The notes: generated from the sequence alone by a model not told the origin. A stretch of DNA of 64,000 nt from Collinsella sp. (GCA_019419555.1 DXZR01000008.1:1-64000), one strand, 5' to 3'. Positions 17,472 to 27,339 are shown, counted from the first letter of the stretch. Translations and numbers: made by a program.

Positions 17472-17484
17472 TAACGACGAATGC

Positions 17485-17524
17485 AAAAGGAGGCCTCCGC
17501 GGCGATGCGGAGGCCTCCTTTTTT
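17485..17524 (+). terminator. Terminator of the nad operon
   Basis: A perfect 12-bp-plus stem around GGAGGCCTCCGC with a 6-nt loop is followed by a run of six T. The converging ferredoxin gene lies just beyond, and the A run on the left could also stop its transcript. Confidence 0.9.
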
Positions 17525-17563
17525 GTGCACGGTGTACTTTTGAGTGTGCAAGTGGGGGAGTTG

Positions 17564-17749
17564 TTACTCCTCGACGATCTCGGTGATCGCGCCAGCGGGG
17601 CAAGCGTCCTGGCAAGCGCCACAGGCGACGCAGGAGTCCTCGTCAGCGACGGTAGCGACGTCCTGGAGCTCCAGAACGCCAGCGGGGCAGGAGTCGACGC
17701 AAACGCCACAAGCGATGCACTCGTCGGCATCAATTACGGGATGAGCCAT
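17564..17749 (-). CDS. 2[4Fe-4S] ferredoxin
   Basis: A 61-aa small ferredoxin with two complete clostridial-type cluster motifs, CIACGVCVDSCPAG and CVACGACQDACPAG. The four cysteines of each motif are in CxxCxxCxxxCP order and the tail is acidic. It is a low-potential electron carrier for anaerobic metabolism; the partner enzyme is not indicated by its neighbours. ATG 17749 is chosen for its GAGAGGAA site; the frame continues upstream to 17815 without a plausible site. It is monocistronic. Confidence 0.95.
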   Translation of the reverse strand: MAHPVIDADECIACGVCVDSCPAGVLELQDVATVADEDSCVACGACQDACPAGAITEIVEE

Positions 17750-17971
17750 GGTAGTTTCCTCTCTGTTGACCGACGCTACAGGCGATGCGCGCCGGTTTGA
17801 TTCGGGCAAAAACATACCACGGGAGCGACCGTTTGCAATACCCTCTGACCGGCATCTTCATACCGTTCGCCGAGTATGCCAAGGTTTACTAAAAAATGCG
17901 CAGGTGGGGCCGTTGAGCTGCGCAAATGTTAGCTAAAGATGACTTGAAATATAGGGCGATTGAGCGTGCTT

Positions 17972-18145
17972 GCGGAAACCGCATCCCATTATTTTGTCGA
18001 AAAACGGGTTGCAGTTTCCGGTTAGGCCCGCTAGCGGAAAATGCGAGCCGGTATCAGCTCTCAAAACGGGATACGGTTTCCGGTTGAGCCTTCAGACGGA
18101 AACTGCGACCCGGAATCCACGCTCAAACCGGGATGAGCTTTCCGC
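17972..18145. repeat. Array of alternating inverted 16-18 nt units, copy A
   Basis: The 658-bp gap between ferredoxin and dnaK contains six degenerate half-units in strict alternation. GCGGAAACYGCRWCCC-type units are each followed by the reverse form CGGGATRCRGTTTCCG. Together they make three consecutive hairpins. A second array with the same units lies at 53525-53665. No open frame or known RNA fits. The rest of the gap (17750-17971 and 18146-18271) shows nothing recognisable. Confidence 0.8.
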
Positions 18146-18271
18146 AAGACGGCCCCCAGGCACCCCCGGACGCAAACCTCAGCCATCTCTACATAGATCT
18201 CAATAGATTTGCCGAGAACTCAATCAGCGCATCTACCTGCGCATTTAAGAACCTAAACTCTCAGCAATAAG

Positions 18272-18298
18272 AAATCTTATATGAATTGACTTAGATTT
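18272..18298. promoter_or_regulatory. HspR-type operator upstream of dnaK
   Basis: AAATCTTATAT and GACTTAGATTT, separated by 5 nt, form a partial inverted repeat (AAATCT...AGATTT). The same two blocks with identical spacing occur upstream of clpB (27313-27339) and nowhere else that I noticed. The position upstream of two heat-shock genes, with hspR in the operon, points to an HspR site that departs from the classical HAIR consensus. TGTATATT just downstream is a possible extended -10. Confidence 0.7.
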
Positions 18299-18407
18299 TG
18301 TATATTCCGGCCCATAAGGGGATACACTACATCCTGAAAGACAAGCCGAAGCGCCGCGCGACAGATCGTCGAGGCGGCGCGAACGCAAAAGAGAGAGGGA
18401 ATTTCTA

Positions 18408-20300
<1,893 letters not shown>

Positions 20301-20302
20301 TC

Positions 20303-21145
20303 ATGTCCGCCCGTAAAGCTCGCACGGAGGCGGCCGCCGCTGGCGCCGCCCCCGTTGACTCTGAGGAGAAGGACGTGAAGATTCCCGTAGAGGCCGTTGA
20401 CGATACCGTGGCCAACGAGGCCCCGGCCGCCGAGGCTGCCGAGAACCAGGTAGAGGATTCCAACAAGGAGGCGACGATGACCGAGGACGAGATGGTGGAA
20501 GCCGCTATCCGCGCCGGTGAGGAAGCCGCCGACAACGACTTTAAGCTCAAGTTCGAGCAGGCTCAGAAAGAGCTTGCCGACGTGCGCAATGAGCTCGATG
20601 CTGCGGCAGAGGCTCAGAAGGCCGCCGAGGACAAGGCAAAGGACGCCACCGAGCGTACCGCCCGTCTGCAGGCCGACTGGGAGAACTTCCGTCGCCGCAC
20701 CGCCAATGAGCGTATCGCCGAGCGCGAGCGCGCGACCGAGAAGCTTGTTACCGCGCTGTTGCCGGTGATTGACGATATCGAGCGCGCGATCGACCATGCC
20801 CGTAGCCAGGAGCTTTCCGACGACTTTAAGCAGTTCGTCGATGGCGTCGATGCGGTGCATGCCAAGCTGCTCGATGTGTTTGCGCACGAGGGCGTTGAGC
20901 CCATCGACCCCAAGGGCGAGGCGTTCGATCCGCTCGAGCACCAGGCCGTGGGGCGTGTCGAGGACGCATCGCAGTACGACGAGACTGTCAACGACGTGTA
21001 CCAGAAGGGCTACCGCATGGCGGATCGCATCCTGCGTTCCGCGATGGTGACGGTGACCTACGGTGGCGAGAAGCGCCCCGCACCGGAGCCCGAAGCGGCG
21101 CCCGAGGATGCTACGGCCGATACGGCCGAGAGCACCGAGGAGTAA
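20303..21145 (+). CDS. grpE: Nucleotide exchange factor GrpE
   Basis: GrpE releases ADP from DnaK. The 280-aa protein is long for the family. The first 75 residues are a low-complexity acidic Ala/Glu region. A long coiled coil follows (about 80-135), then the conserved block LQADWENFRRRTANER and the beta domain with VEPIDPKGEAFDPLEHQAVG. The GrpE signature YQKGYRMADRILRSAMV comes near the end. A short acidic tail closes it. Two bases separate it from dnaK. A GC-rich hairpin follows before dnaJ. Confidence 0.96.
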   Translation: MSARKARTEAAAAGAAPVDSEEKDVKIPVEAVDDTVANEAPAAEAAENQVEDSNKEATMTEDEMVEAAIRAGEEAADNDFKLKFEQAQKELADVRNELDAAAEAQKAAEDKAKDATERTARLQADWENFRRRTANERIAERERATEKLVTALLPVIDDIERAIDHARSQELSDDFKQFVDGVDAVHAKLLDVFAHEGVEPIDPKGEAFDPLEHQAVGRVEDASQYDETVNDVYQKGYRMADRILRSAMVTVTYGGEKRPAPEPEAAPEDATADTAESTEE

Positions 21146-21150
21146 TTGAG

Positions 21151-21182
21151 AAGGGCCCCGGGGCAACACCCGGGGCCCTTTC
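21151..21182 (+). terminator. Hairpin between grpE and dnaJ (partial terminator)
   Basis: AAGGGCCCCGGG pairs with CCCGGGGCCCTT around a short loop and is followed by only TCT. It probably attenuates, or stabilises, the upstream dnaK-grpE message relative to dnaJ-hspR. Confidence 0.6.
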
Positions 21183-21252
21183 TGGCCTAGTGCCATATGA
21201 AAGCATGAGCCGCCGCCCGCTGGGCGGCGGATGAAACAGGAGAGGAGCTACG

Positions 21253-22218
21253 ATGGCTGCAGGCAAAACCTTCTATGACATCCTGGGCGTATCCAAGAGC
21301 GCCTCCGACAAAGAGATCAAGAGCGCGTTTCGCAAGCTCGCGCAAAAATATCACCCCGATGCCGGAGGCGACGAGGCCAAGTTCAAGGAGATTAGCGAGG
21401 CCTACGAGACGCTTTCGGACGAGAAGAAGCGCAAAGAGTACGACCAGATGCTCATGTTTGGCGGCATGCCGGGCGCGGGCGGCGCGTATGGCGGCGGCTA
21501 CGGTGCCGGCGCTGGTGCCAGCGGCTGGGGCGACATCTTCGACAGCATCTTTAGCGGCAACGGCGCCTGGGGCAGCGATTGGGGCTCGGGCTTTGCCGGG
21601 GCTGCGGGCGCTGCCGGTGCCGGCGCTGGCCGTAGCCGCGCTCGCAAGGGCGGCGACCTGTCGCTGACCGTCGATGTGACGGCCGAGGACGCGTTTCGCG
21701 GTGTGACGCACAAGGTCACCTACCGCATTCCCTCGACAGGCGAGCAGCAGACCATTACGGTCTCGGTGCCTGCAGGCGCGGTCGACGGCGGCAAGCTGCG
21801 TTACAAACGTCGCGGCGAGTATGGCGTTGCCGGCGGCGAGCGCGGCGACCTGGTCGTGACCACGCATGTGGAGGAGCATCCGCTGTTTAGGCGCAAAGGC
21901 GCCGACGTGACCATGGAGGTACCGGTCTCGGTCTACGAGGCGGCGCTCGGCTGCACGGTGGACGTGCCCACGCCCGGCGGTGCGACGGTCCGTTTGAAAG
22001 TGCCCGCGGGTACCCAGACGGGCAAGAAGTTCCGCTTTAAGGAGATGGGCGCGCCCGATGTTAAGCACCGTGGCCGCACGGGCGCGCTGCTCGTCGAGAT
22101 CAAGGTGCAGGTTCCCACGAACCTGTCCGACGATGAGCGCGATGCCATGACCAAGCTGCGCGAGGCCGACACGCGCGACTATCGCGAGAAGGTCAATCGT
22201 TACAAGGCGACGTACTAG
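21253..22218 (+). CDS. dnaJ: DnaJ-type J-protein lacking the zinc finger (type II)
   Basis: A 321-aa J-domain cochaperone. The J domain (residues 5-68) has the HPD motif in KYHPDAGG. A long Gly/Ala-rich linker with WGDIFDSIF follows (about 75-130), then the two substrate-binding beta domains (GGDLSLTVDVTAEDAF, GERGDLVV, VPTPGGATVRLKVPAGTQTG). The four CxxCxGxG zinc repeats of classical DnaJ are absent, so it is a CbpA/DnaJ2-like type II protein. It nevertheless occupies the dnaJ position of the operon. It stimulates DnaK ATPase and delivers substrate. ATG 21253 follows GGAGAGGAG. Confidence 0.94.
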   Translation: MAAGKTFYDILGVSKSASDKEIKSAFRKLAQKYHPDAGGDEAKFKEISEAYETLSDEKKRKEYDQMLMFGGMPGAGGAYGGGYGAGAGASGWGDIFDSIFSGNGAWGSDWGSGFAGAAGAAGAGAGRSRARKGGDLSLTVDVTAEDAFRGVTHKVTYRIPSTGEQQTITVSVPAGAVDGGKLRYKRRGEYGVAGGERGDLVVTTHVEEHPLFRRKGADVTMEVPVSVYEAALGCTVDVPTPGGATVRLKVPAGTQTGKKFRFKEMGAPDVKHRGRTGALLVEIKVQVPTNLSDDERDAMTKLREADTRDYREKVNRYKATY

Positions 22219-22290
22219 GGCGGTCGCGGCGCACGCCCACGCCCGCGGGCTTATGATGGACGATAACGAGACGGAAAGGGGTCAGGTAGC

Positions 22291-22707
22291 ATGGCCGAGG
22301 ACAATAGGAACAAACCGCTGTACATGATCAGCGTGGCGGCCGAGCTGACCGGCATGCACCCGCAGACTCTGCGCGTCTACGAGTCCAAGGGCCTGGTGAA
22401 TCCTCAGCGCTCGGGCGGTAACACGCGCCTGTATTCGCGTGCCGATATCGAGCGTCTGGAACTCATCAACCAACTGACCGACGAGGGCATCAACCTTGCC
22501 GGCGTGGTGCGCATCCTCGATATGAAGGAGCGTTCCGAGGAGCGCGAGCGCGAGAACGAGAAGCTCCGCGCTCGCGTGCGCCAGCTCGAGGACGAGCTGC
22601 ACGAGTATAAGATGCAGAAGAAGATCACCGCCCTGGCCCCGCGCGACGGCTCAGTCAACCCCGAGCAAGTCATGCGCAAGCTGCTAGGTACGGGTAGCGA
22701 CCTATAG
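22291..22707 (+). CDS. hspR: Heat-shock repressor HspR (MerR family)
   Basis: A 138-aa regulator with an N-terminal MerR winged helix (YMISVAAELTGMHPQTLRVYESKGLVNPQRS...TRLYSRADIERL) and a long coiled coil rich in Glu/Arg (about 80-115). Actinobacterial HspR binds inverted repeats upstream of dnaK and clpB, often with DnaK as corepressor. Here it is the last gene of the dnaK operon. Matching elements upstream of dnaK and clpB are the candidate sites. The ATG follows GGAAAGGGG. Confidence 0.93.
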   Translation: MAEDNRNKPLYMISVAAELTGMHPQTLRVYESKGLVNPQRSGGNTRLYSRADIERLELINQLTDEGINLAGVVRILDMKERSEERERENEKLRARVRQLEDELHEYKMQKKITALAPRDGSVNPEQVMRKLLGTGSDL

Positions 22708-22724
22708 CTCCGCCGACGCTGCCG

Positions 22725-22829
22725 GGCACTCATTGGGGACAGACTTAAATGAGTGCCCGCAGAATGAGAGTGGATAATCTCCCGTTTTTGGCCTGTTTGC
22801 AGGCTCAAAGTGGGAGATTATCCACTCTC
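22725..22829. repeat. Two adjacent perfect inverted repeats after hspR
   Basis: Hairpin one: GGCACTCATT (22725-22734) and its complement (22748-22757) around the loop GGGGACAGACTTA. Hairpin two: 18-bp perfect arms GAGAGTGGATAATCTCCC (22766-22783) and 22812-22829. Farther on, TAAGTCTGCCCC (starting about 22844) could pair with the loop of hairpin one. There is no U run. They fill the hspR-hydratase gap. Confidence 0.75.
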
Positions 22830-22994
22830 GTCATTTCGGCGTCTAAGTCTGCCCCCGGCACCCAACTCGTTCTTTGCTTTACTGAGATAAAGTGAACGTG
22901 CAGATTCGTAACCCACTCGCAACCGTTCTATGGCACGATATTGAACGAATGTATGCTATGCGCCCAAATCGTTTTGGGCAGAGTGGGAGACAGT

Positions 22995-25295
22995 ATGGTC
23001 AAGCTGTACGAGGACGGCATCTACCTGCGCGGCGGCAGCGAGGTTGTGCCTGCGGCCGAGGCTGCCGAGCGCGGTATTACGCAGACGCCCGAGGATGCCA
23101 AGCGCGGCACCATCGCGTATTCGATCCTCCAGGCACACAATACGTCCGGAGATCCCGAGGCACTCAAGATTCGCTTCGACGCCATGGCGAGCCACGACAT
23201 CACCTTTGTCGGCATCATCCAGACGGCGCGCGCCTCGGGCATGGAGCAGTTCCCGCTGCCTTACGTGCTCACCAACTGCCATAATTCGCTGTGCGCCGTG
23301 GGCGGCACCATCAACGAGGACGACCACGTCTTTGGCCTCTCGGCCGCCAAGAAGTACGGTGGCATCTTCGTTCCGCCGCATATCGCCGTTATCCACTCCT
23401 TTATGCGTGAGAACTTCGCGGGCTGCGGCAAGATGATCCTGGGTTCCGACTCGCACACCCGCTACGGCGCTCTGGGCACTATGGCCGTGGGCGAGGGCGG
23501 TGGCGAGCTGGCAAAGCAACTGCTGCGCGACACCTACGACGTCGCCTATCCCGGCGTCGTCGCCATCTACCTCACGGGTGCCCCGCGCCCCGGCGTCGGC
23601 CCGCACGATGTGGCGCTCGCCATCATCCGCGCTGTCTTTGCCAAGGGCTACGTCAAGAACAAGGTCATGGAGTTTGTGGGCCCCGGCATCGCGAGCATGA
23701 CGACCGACTACCGCAACGGCGTCGACGTCATGACCACCGAGACCACCTGCCTGTCGAGCATCTGGGCCACCGACGAGGACACGCACGCGTTTTTGACCAT
23801 GCACGGCCGCGGCGACGACTATCGCGAGCTCAAGCCCGCCGATGTCGCCTACTACGACGGTTGCGTCGAGGTCGACCTGTCGAGCATCAAGCCCATGATC
23901 GCACTGCCGTTCCATCCTTCCAACGGCTTTGAGATCGACGAGCTCAACGAGAACCTCGAGGACATCCTGCACGAGGTGGAGCTCGAGGCCGCCAAGATCG
24001 GCGAGGGCAAGACGCACTTTAGCCTGCTCGACAAGATCGTCGACGGCAAGCTGCACGTGCAGCAGGGCGTTATCGCCGGCTGCTCGGGCGGCAACTATGA
24101 CTCCGTGGTCCAGGCTGCCCGCGTGCTCAAGGGCGCCAATACCGGCTGCGGCGAGTTCTCGCTGTCGGTCTATCCCACGAGCCAGCCCGTGGCGCTCGAA
24201 CTTACACGCCGCGGCTACATCTACGACCTCATGGAGGCCGGCGCAATCGTGCGCACGGCATTCTGCGGCCCGTGCTTCGGCGCCGGCGACACGCCCGCCA
24301 ACAACGGCCTTTCGATCCGTCACACCACGCGCAACTTCCCCAACCGCGAGGGTTCCAAGCCGGGTAATGGCCAGCTGAGCGCCGTGGCCCTGATGGACGC
24401 CCGCTCCATTGCGGCAACGGCTGCCAACGGCGGCGTCCTGACGCCGGCGACCGACCTGCCCGAGGACACTTGGGACGAGGCCTGCGAGTACACCTTTGAC
24501 GACGCGCCGTACAAGAAGCGCGTGTACTGGGGCTTTGGCAAGGCGGAGCCTGCCGACGAGCTGGTCGAAGGCCCCAACATCAAGCCGTGGCCCGCGATGG
24601 AGCCGCTCGGCGACGACATCCTGCTCAAGGTTTGCTCCAAGATCATGGACCCGGTCACCACGACCGACGAGCTCATTCCCTCGGGCGAGACGAGCTCCTT
24701 CCGCTCCAACCCGCTGGGCCTGGCTGAGTTTACGCTGAGCCGCCGCGACCCGGCCTACGTGGGTCGCTCCAAGGAGGTCGACGCTGTGGAGAAGCGTCGC
24801 GTTGCCGGCGAGTCCGCGGGCGACCTGGCGGCGTTCGATGCCGAGCTTGCCGGTGTGTTTGAGGCGCTGGCCGGCGCGGGTGTCGCGGCCGATGCCAAGG
24901 CGACCGAGTTCGGTTCCATGATTTACGCCAAGAAGCCTGGCGACGGCAGCGCCCGCGAGCAGGCCGCGAGCTGCCAGCGCGTAATTGGCGGCCTGGCCAA
25001 CATCGTCCACGAGTACGCCACCAAGCGCTATCGCTCCAACGTGATGAACTGGGGCATGGTGCCCTTCCAGATGGAGGCCGAGCCCAACTTTGAGGTGGGC
25101 GATTACGTCTTTGTGCCGGGTATCCGTGCCGCGCTCGATGGCGACCTGAAGGACATCGCCGCCTACGTGGTGCGCGCCGATGGTGCGGTCGAGCAGATTG
25201 AGCTCTACATTGCCGATATGACGGCAGAGGAGCGTGCCATCGTCAAGGCCGGCTGCCTGATCAACTACAACAAGTTCAAGGCCGCTGCCGAGTAG
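22995..25295 (+). CDS. Aconitase-family hydratase (YbhJ-like)
   Basis: A 766-aa member of the aconitase superfamily with both the large Fe-S domains and a C-terminal swivel-like domain. The cluster cysteines are in place: AGCSGGNYDS (Cys near 362) and AFCGPCFGAGD (near 424 and 427). MILGSDSHTRYGALGTMAVGEGGGELAKQLL is the substrate/cluster domain signature. It is closer in length and motifs to the E. coli YbhJ putative hydratase than to citrate-cycle aconitase. Substrate is therefore uncertain. ATG 22995 is preferred (GGGAGACAGT site); a frame to 22941 is open. It is monocistronic, followed by a 22-bp inverted repeat. Confidence 0.85.
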   Translation: MVKLYEDGIYLRGGSEVVPAAEAAERGITQTPEDAKRGTIAYSILQAHNTSGDPEALKIRFDAMASHDITFVGIIQTARASGMEQFPLPYVLTNCHNSLCAVGGTINEDDHVFGLSAAKKYGGIFVPPHIAVIHSFMRENFAGCGKMILGSDSHTRYGALGTMAVGEGGGELAKQLLRDTYDVAYPGVVAIYLTGAPRPGVGPHDVALAIIRAVFAKGYVKNKVMEFVGPGIASMTTDYRNGVDVMTTETTCLSSIWATDEDTHAFLTMHGRGDDYRELKPADVAYYDGCVEVDLSSIKPMIALPFHPSNGFEIDELNENLEDILHEVELEAAKIGEGKTHFSLLDKIVDGKLHVQQGVIAGCSGGNYDSVVQAARVLKGANTGCGEFSLSVYPTSQPVALELTRRGYIYDLMEAGAIVRTAFCGPCFGAGDTPANNGLSIRHTTRNFPNREGSKPGNGQLSAVALMDARSIAATAANGGVLTPATDLPEDTWDEACEYTFDDAPYKKRVYWGFGKAEPADELVEGPNIKPWPAMEPLGDDILLKVCSKIMDPVTTTDELIPSGETSSFRSNPLGLAEFTLSRRDPAYVGRSKEVDAVEKRRVAGESAGDLAAFDAELAGVFEALAGAGVAADAKATEFGSMIYAKKPGDGSAREQAASCQRVIGGLANIVHEYATKRYRSNVMNWGMVPFQMEAEPNFEVGDYVFVPGIRAALDGDLKDIAAYVVRADGAVEQIELYIADMTAEERAIVKAGCLINYNKFKAAAE

Positions 25296-25310
25296 CGCAC
25301 TTAATTGTCC

Positions 25311-25384
25311 GCCCGGGGCTTACCCTTTCCCGCCCGCTCACGCGCTTCACGAGGGCCGCGTTCGGGAAAGGGTAAGCCCCGGGC
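25311..25384. repeat. 22-bp perfect inverted repeat after the hydratase
   Basis: Arms 25311-25332 (GCCCGGGGCTTACCCTTTCC then CG) and 25363-25384 are exactly complementary, with a 30-nt loop. It begins 16 nt after the hydratase stop. No U run follows immediately; a separate terminator lies at 25442. Confidence 0.8.
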
Positions 25385-25441
25385 TACATTTCTGCGTTCT
25401 CGTTGGGTCTTGAGGGACGCTAATAAATAGACTTGCTTGAT

Positions 25442-25470
25442 GCCGCCTCTGTTATCGGGGCGGCTTCTTT
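25442..25470 (+). terminator. Intrinsic terminator
   Basis: GCCGCC and GGCGGC pair around an 11-nt loop, followed by TTCTTTTT on the plus strand. It probably ends the hydratase transcript before the oppositely oriented membrane-protein gene. Confidence 0.65.
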
Positions 25471-25479
25471 TTGTTGAAA

Positions 25480-25514
25480 ACCACCACAAAGGGGGCAGGC
25501 ACCTTTGTGGTGGT
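25480..25514 (-). repeat. 35-bp palindrome, copy 1 (inverted relative to copies 2 and 3)
   Basis: Arms ACCACCACAAAG and CTTTGTGGTGGT surround the loop GGGGCAGGCAC. Copies 2 (26347-26381) and 3 (27151-27185) carry the same arms with the loop in the opposite orientation. Confidence 0.85.
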
Positions 25515-25567
25515 GGGGACGAGCTCGATGCTGTTGTGATCGTTGAGCGGCATGTTAATGGGCGGCT

Positions 25568-26236
25568 CTACAGAATTTCATCTGGGCTGGCGGGTTTGGT
25601 TGTTTTGGGGATGCCGAGTTTGGATGACGCGAAATCGTCAACATTGTCCTTAATTCCGTCTTTGGTGTAGACAGTGACCATATAGGTGCTGTGTCCGAAT
25701 TCGCCCTTGTCGCGTGTTGCCCAGGCATCCCAGTAGGCGGCCCCGTTTCGCCCTTTGATTTTTCCGACACGGCGGAGTTCTGTTCGCTTTAATTTCTGGT
25801 TGCTATAGATGGTTCGACCGGCCTCCTCGGTGAGCCCGCACTGTCCAAGCATCTTGTCGAGGACTTGGTTCATGTGGCGCTCATCGGTGTTTGGTGCGTA
25901 GTCGTAGGCGAGGGTGATGAAGTCGAGTGGCTGGTCGTCGATTAGATAGTTTAGCGTCTGAGGTCCAAGGCAGAAATAGGGGGAGCATCCGTCGATCTGA
26001 CCGAGCAGTGGCAACTTTGACTGCCAACTTCCGGTGGGAATTCCATCTTCGTAAAACACGCCGCGACAGATAAAGGAGAGCGAGGTGGCACGCGAGCTGG
26101 CGTCGACCATTCCGCATAAATCGAAGGGCGAGGTGATACCAAGGGAAAAGGGCGTGATGACGATAAGGAAGAGCATCACGATGGGTATGGCGAGAATGGC
26201 GATGACGTTGCGACCGGTGGAATGAGGCGGCTTCAT
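25568..26236 (-). CDS. Orphan membrane-anchored protein
   Basis: I do not recognise this 222-aa protein. The N-terminus has one strong hydrophobic segment (VIAILAIPIVMLFLIVITPF, residues about 10-30), so it is probably anchored with an extracytoplasmic domain. That domain has three cysteines in its first part (DLCGMV, FICRGV, GCSPYFC) that could form disulfides. A C-terminal part has YMVTVYTKDGIKD. ATG 26236 follows GAGGAGCG. Codon use is less GC-rich than in neighbouring housekeeping genes. It is divergent from the next orphan, and the pair is bracketed by three copies of a 35-bp palindrome. Confidence 0.7.
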   Translation of the reverse strand: MKPPHSTGRNVIAILAIPIVMLFLIVITPFSLGITSPFDLCGMVDASSRATSLSFICRGVFYEDGIPTGSWQSKLPLLGQIDGCSPYFCLGPQTLNYLIDDQPLDFITLAYDYAPNTDERHMNQVLDKMLGQCGLTEEAGRTIYSNQKLKRTELRRVGKIKGRNGAAYWDAWATRDKGEFGHSTYMVTVYTKDGIKDNVDDFASSKLGIPKTTKPASPDEIL

Positions 26237-26346
26237 ATGCGCTCCTCGAGACAAAGATCTGTTGAGGATAGGCAGAAATGGATATGTTCAGAGAGCAATT
26301 CAAGTTTAATCTCATTGCGCGAGATGGTCGACCGTTAGCGTCGAAA

Positions 26347-26381
26347 ACCACCACAAAGGTGCCTGTCCCCTTTGTGGTGGT
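26347..26381 (+). repeat. 35-bp palindrome, copy 2
   Basis: Arms ACCACCACAAAG / CTTTGTGGTGGT with loop GTGCCTGTCCC, in the 234-bp gap between the two divergent orphan membrane-protein genes. No promoter elements are clear beside it. Confidence 0.85.
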
Positions 26382-26470
26382 GAGGAGCGCGCGGCTTCTT
26401 TTGGTAATAGTGTTAGCTGGCGGTATCATTAGTGCAGGTGGCGAAGGTTTGCATTGTGGGGTGTTTTGCC

Positions 26471-27142
26471 GTGAGCCGTTCTGCCCGTATTGGATTGATT
26501 GTCTTGGCGCTTGCGATCGCTGTGGTTGGCGCGGGCGCTGTCGGTATGGCATTTCTACCTGCTGCGGTGACGGAGCCGGTGGTCAAGCCTGTGACTCAAT
26601 CTGTCGAACTTCTGACCGGCGACGACAAGCCCGAGACCATTACCGTTGATTTTGATGAGCAGCCGGCTGTGCTGGGTATTAGTAATTATCCGCGTATTCA
26701 GCTTGGGGCCATGCGCTATACCACGGATACAAGCCTGATCGATAGGGCGTCCGAGCTACTCAAGGGCAAAACATTTAAGCGTTGGTACGGATATGCGTCC
26801 TATCGGGCAAAAGCGAACGACATGGTTGGCGGATGCCACTCGTCCATCGAGCTGGACACTGCAAACGGCGCAAAGTTATGTGATGTCTCGTACGATCCGG
26901 GCTACGAGGGCAATGAGGGTCCGGGCATCTACATCATGGACGGCGATGTCGCCTATGTCATGGAGGGCGACCAGAGCGAGCTCAACGATTTTATGGGTCA
27001 GTGTATCCAAGATGCCTATAAACAGACCTGCTTGCCTGACCCGCAGACTGCACGCGATAGTGGGTCTGCCCGTACATGGCTGTTCGAGGATGAGATGCCC
27101 TGGACCGTCGAATCGGGAAGTACGGGTTCGGCGAAGGAGTAG
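26471..27142 (+). CDS. Orphan secreted or membrane-anchored protein
   Basis: A 223-aa protein of unknown function. The N-terminus MSRSARIGLIVLALAIAVVG is a signal anchor. The rest is hydrophilic, with GNEGPGIYIMDGDVAYVME and paired Cys (GGCHSS, KLCDVS, QCIQDAYKQTC). The start is uncertain: GTG 26471 with GGGG upstream gives the best signal sequence, but in-frame GTGs at 26456 and 26432 are possible. It shows the same composition and bracketing palindromes as its divergent neighbour. I see no convincing sequence similarity between the two. Confidence 0.65.
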   Translation: MSRSARIGLIVLALAIAVVGAGAVGMAFLPAAVTEPVVKPVTQSVELLTGDDKPETITVDFDEQPAVLGISNYPRIQLGAMRYTTDTSLIDRASELLKGKTFKRWYGYASYRAKANDMVGGCHSSIELDTANGAKLCDVSYDPGYEGNEGPGIYIMDGDVAYVMEGDQSELNDFMGQCIQDAYKQTCLPDPQTARDSGSARTWLFEDEMPWTVESGSTGSAKE

Positions 27143-27150
27143 AGACCGCG

Positions 27151-27185
27151 ACCACCACAAAGGTGCCTGTCCTCTTTGTGGTGGT
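27151..27185 (+). repeat. 35-bp palindrome, copy 3
   Basis: Same arms as copies 1 and 2, loop GTGCCTGTCCT. It begins 9 nt after the stop of the orphan gene. The three copies are about 800-870 bp apart. Confidence 0.85.
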
Positions 27186-27194
27186 TTTCGGTCT

Positions 27195-27251
27195 GTCTCG
27201 ATCTGTAACATCTAGGATCAAAAATGGCTGCTAGATGTTACAGATCGAGAC
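27195..27251. repeat. 21-bp perfect inverted repeat upstream of clpB
   Basis: Arms 27195-27215 (GTCTCGATCTGTAACATCTA then G) and 27231-27251 are exactly complementary, with a 15-nt loop. It sits 10 nt after palindrome copy 3 and 62 nt before the clpB operator-like element. Confidence 0.8.
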
Positions 27252-27312
27252 GGTAGCGCGCCTGGGCAGCGGCGGGCTGACATCTCAGTACCCTATCCGT
27301 AATTCACTCAGA

Positions 27313-27339
27313 AAATCTTATATATAGAGACTTAGATTT
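27313..27339. promoter_or_regulatory. HspR-type operator upstream of clpB
   Basis: AAATCTTATAT-N5-GACTTAGATTT, the same two blocks and spacing as upstream of dnaK, followed by TGTATAA as a possible extended -10. It lies about 90 nt before the clpB ATG. Confidence 0.7.

Noticed and set aside
17972..18145. Possible CRISPR array
   Set aside because: Units alternate in orientation, are degenerate, and the intervening bases are not unique spacers of constant length; no cas genes are in the window.
25568..27142. The two orphan membrane proteins as paralogues
   Set aside because: Apart from an N-terminal hydrophobic segment and scattered cysteines I could not align them convincingly.
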